From: Chara braunii | Taxonomy: Eukaryota; Streptophyta; Charophyceae; Charales; Characeae | Reading direction: 5' to 3' | NCBI GenBank assembly: GCA_003427395.1 | Contig: BFEA01000258.1 | Span: forward strand, 1,252,696 to 1,276,407 | Length of the DNA: 23,712 nucleotides | In this document: positions 23,090 through 23,712 of the stretch, one piece after another | Layout: the number at the start of each line of letters is the position of its first letter | Numbering within the stretch: the first letter of the stretch is position 1 | Made by a program: the position numbers and the translations under genes | Notes under the pieces: model-generated | What the model was told of the DNA's origin: nothing | What the model saw: only the letters and a program-made list of their open reading frames with translations | Databases searched by the model: none

Positions 23090-23197
23090 CGTCAAATAGA
23101 ACTGCCCGGTAAACCGTAGGCAGAGAGGGAGAAGAGGACAACAAACGAGGGGCTGTGACAAACTGTTTCGTCGGAGTTTCACCGACTCATCAGGAGG
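23090..23197 (-). repeat. TA-flanked element with hammerhead-like core (copy 3)
   Basis: All 108 bases are identical to 12599-12706. The minus-strand core CTGATGA, stem GTCGG/CCGAC, GAAA and GTC are intact. Here the element ends at CCTC on its 5' side (minus strand) and goes straight into TATATA, lacking the TTCAG seen before copy 1. Flanks are TA and then AAT microsatellite on both sides. Confidence 0.65.
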
Positions 23198-23234
23198 TAT
23201 ATATATAATTATTAAAAATAATAATAATAATAAT

Positions 23235-23340
23235 CAGGGTAACCGGCGTTCAGGACGGGGCGAACGCCTGAGCCCGAACGCCCGAACGTATGGGACCCCT
23301 TGGGGATGCGTTCCGCCGTTCGGACCGAACGCGGACCAAA
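23235..23340. repeat. GC-rich block with repeated GAACGC/CGTTC motifs
   Basis: GGCGTTC, GGCGAACGCC, CCGAACGCCCGAACG, GCCGTTCGG and CCGAACGCGG occur within 100 bp, giving several possible hairpins. No gene. Confidence 0.6.
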
Positions 23341-23373
23341 AACAAAAAAAAAAAAGAAAGAAAATATGAAAAA

Positions 23374-23478
23374 ATGATATGTTATGAAGAAAAATAAATT
23401 AAACAAGATTTGCCTGAGAATTATATCCAAATTCTCTACCAAATTTGAAATAAAAATAAAATACGAAAAACAAATACC
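23374..23478. repeat. AT-rich dispersed repeat (copy 2)
   Basis: Same repeat as 41-140, same orientation, preceded by an A-rich run. Confidence 0.6.
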
Positions 23479-23519
23479 AATATGAAACGGTATTCACCAG
23501 TTCGAAGTAGCTGATGTAG

Positions 23520-23665
23520 GACCCAGGGTTCGATCCCTAGTTCTCCAACTTACCTGTGTACAATATCTGTGACAACTTGAAGAATTGAACCTGCGACCTG
23601 TAGAACCACCAGTGGTAAGTAGGTCTGTCGTAGGTCTTTAGGTAGCCAGGATTCGACCCATAGAC
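23520..23665. other. Cluster of tRNA T-arm (B-box)-like motifs
   Basis: GGGTTCGATCCC (23526-23537, plus), GCAGGTTCAATTC (minus, about 23597-23585) and GGGTCGAATCC (minus, about 23660-23650) lie within 140 bp. GACCTGTAGA occurs twice. No clear A boxes or tRNA stems accompany them. They may be remnants of tRNA-derived repeats. Confidence 0.35.
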
Positions 23666-23712
23666 CTGTAGAGTAGAAGTCCAGCTGCAGTCCTTCTAGA
23701 AGGTTGGCAAGT

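Overview
The window reads as nuclear DNA of a eukaryote, most likely an alga or alga-like protist. Two observations support this. First, it carries the last three exons of a spliceosomal 2-isopropylmalate synthase gene (leucine biosynthesis; minus strand, exons at 21985-21851, 17079-16931 and 13783-13645). Second, it contains broken pieces of a gene-rich, plant- or protist-like mitochondrial genome (sdh3, rpl2, rpl14, atp1, nad5, nad7, cox2, cox3, cob, SSU and LSU rRNA, several tRNAs, a group II intron protein). Tryptophan is TGG in every mitochondrial piece checked, so there is no sign of TGA reassignment. The exact lineage cannot be fixed from the window.

Layout. 1-5412: repeat-rich DNA with a decayed LINE reverse transcriptase on the minus strand (about 2641-1330), a 21-bp minisatellite, G-rich purine tracts and TTAA-associated MITE-like elements. 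5413 to about 12000: a dense mosaic of at least 28 recognisable mitochondrial scraps, mostly 20-150 bp, in both orientations and scrambled order. None is a working gene. The mosaic also holds many exact 26-46 nt repeats, several of which keep the same ends in two places. About 12130-12870: a short tandem array and two copies of a roughly 110-bp element in TA microsatellites. A third copy lies at 23090-23197. On the minus strand this element contains the complete conserved core of a hammerhead ribozyme.

13645-21985: the 3' end of the isopropylmalate synthase gene, with introns of 3.1 and 4.8 kb. The introns hold MITEs, a duplicated dispersed repeat, a foldback structure, a RING-like Cys/His-rich open stretch, tandem duplications, long microsatellites and a second mitochondrial insert carrying the cob 3' end. 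That insert shares 28- and 46-nt pieces with the mosaic at 5.4-12 kb, so the two insertions are related. 21986-23712: further repeats, namely GTT/GCT microsatellites, a GC-rich palindromic patch, a G-rich tract, the third hammerhead-like element and tRNA T-arm-like motifs.

Only the isopropylmalate synthase gene looks functional. The rest is transposon relics, satellite-like DNA and mitochondrial debris. The points most worth following are the modular mitochondrial mosaic, its reused short modules, the tRNA pieces cut near the anticodon, and the TA-flanked hammerhead-like element.
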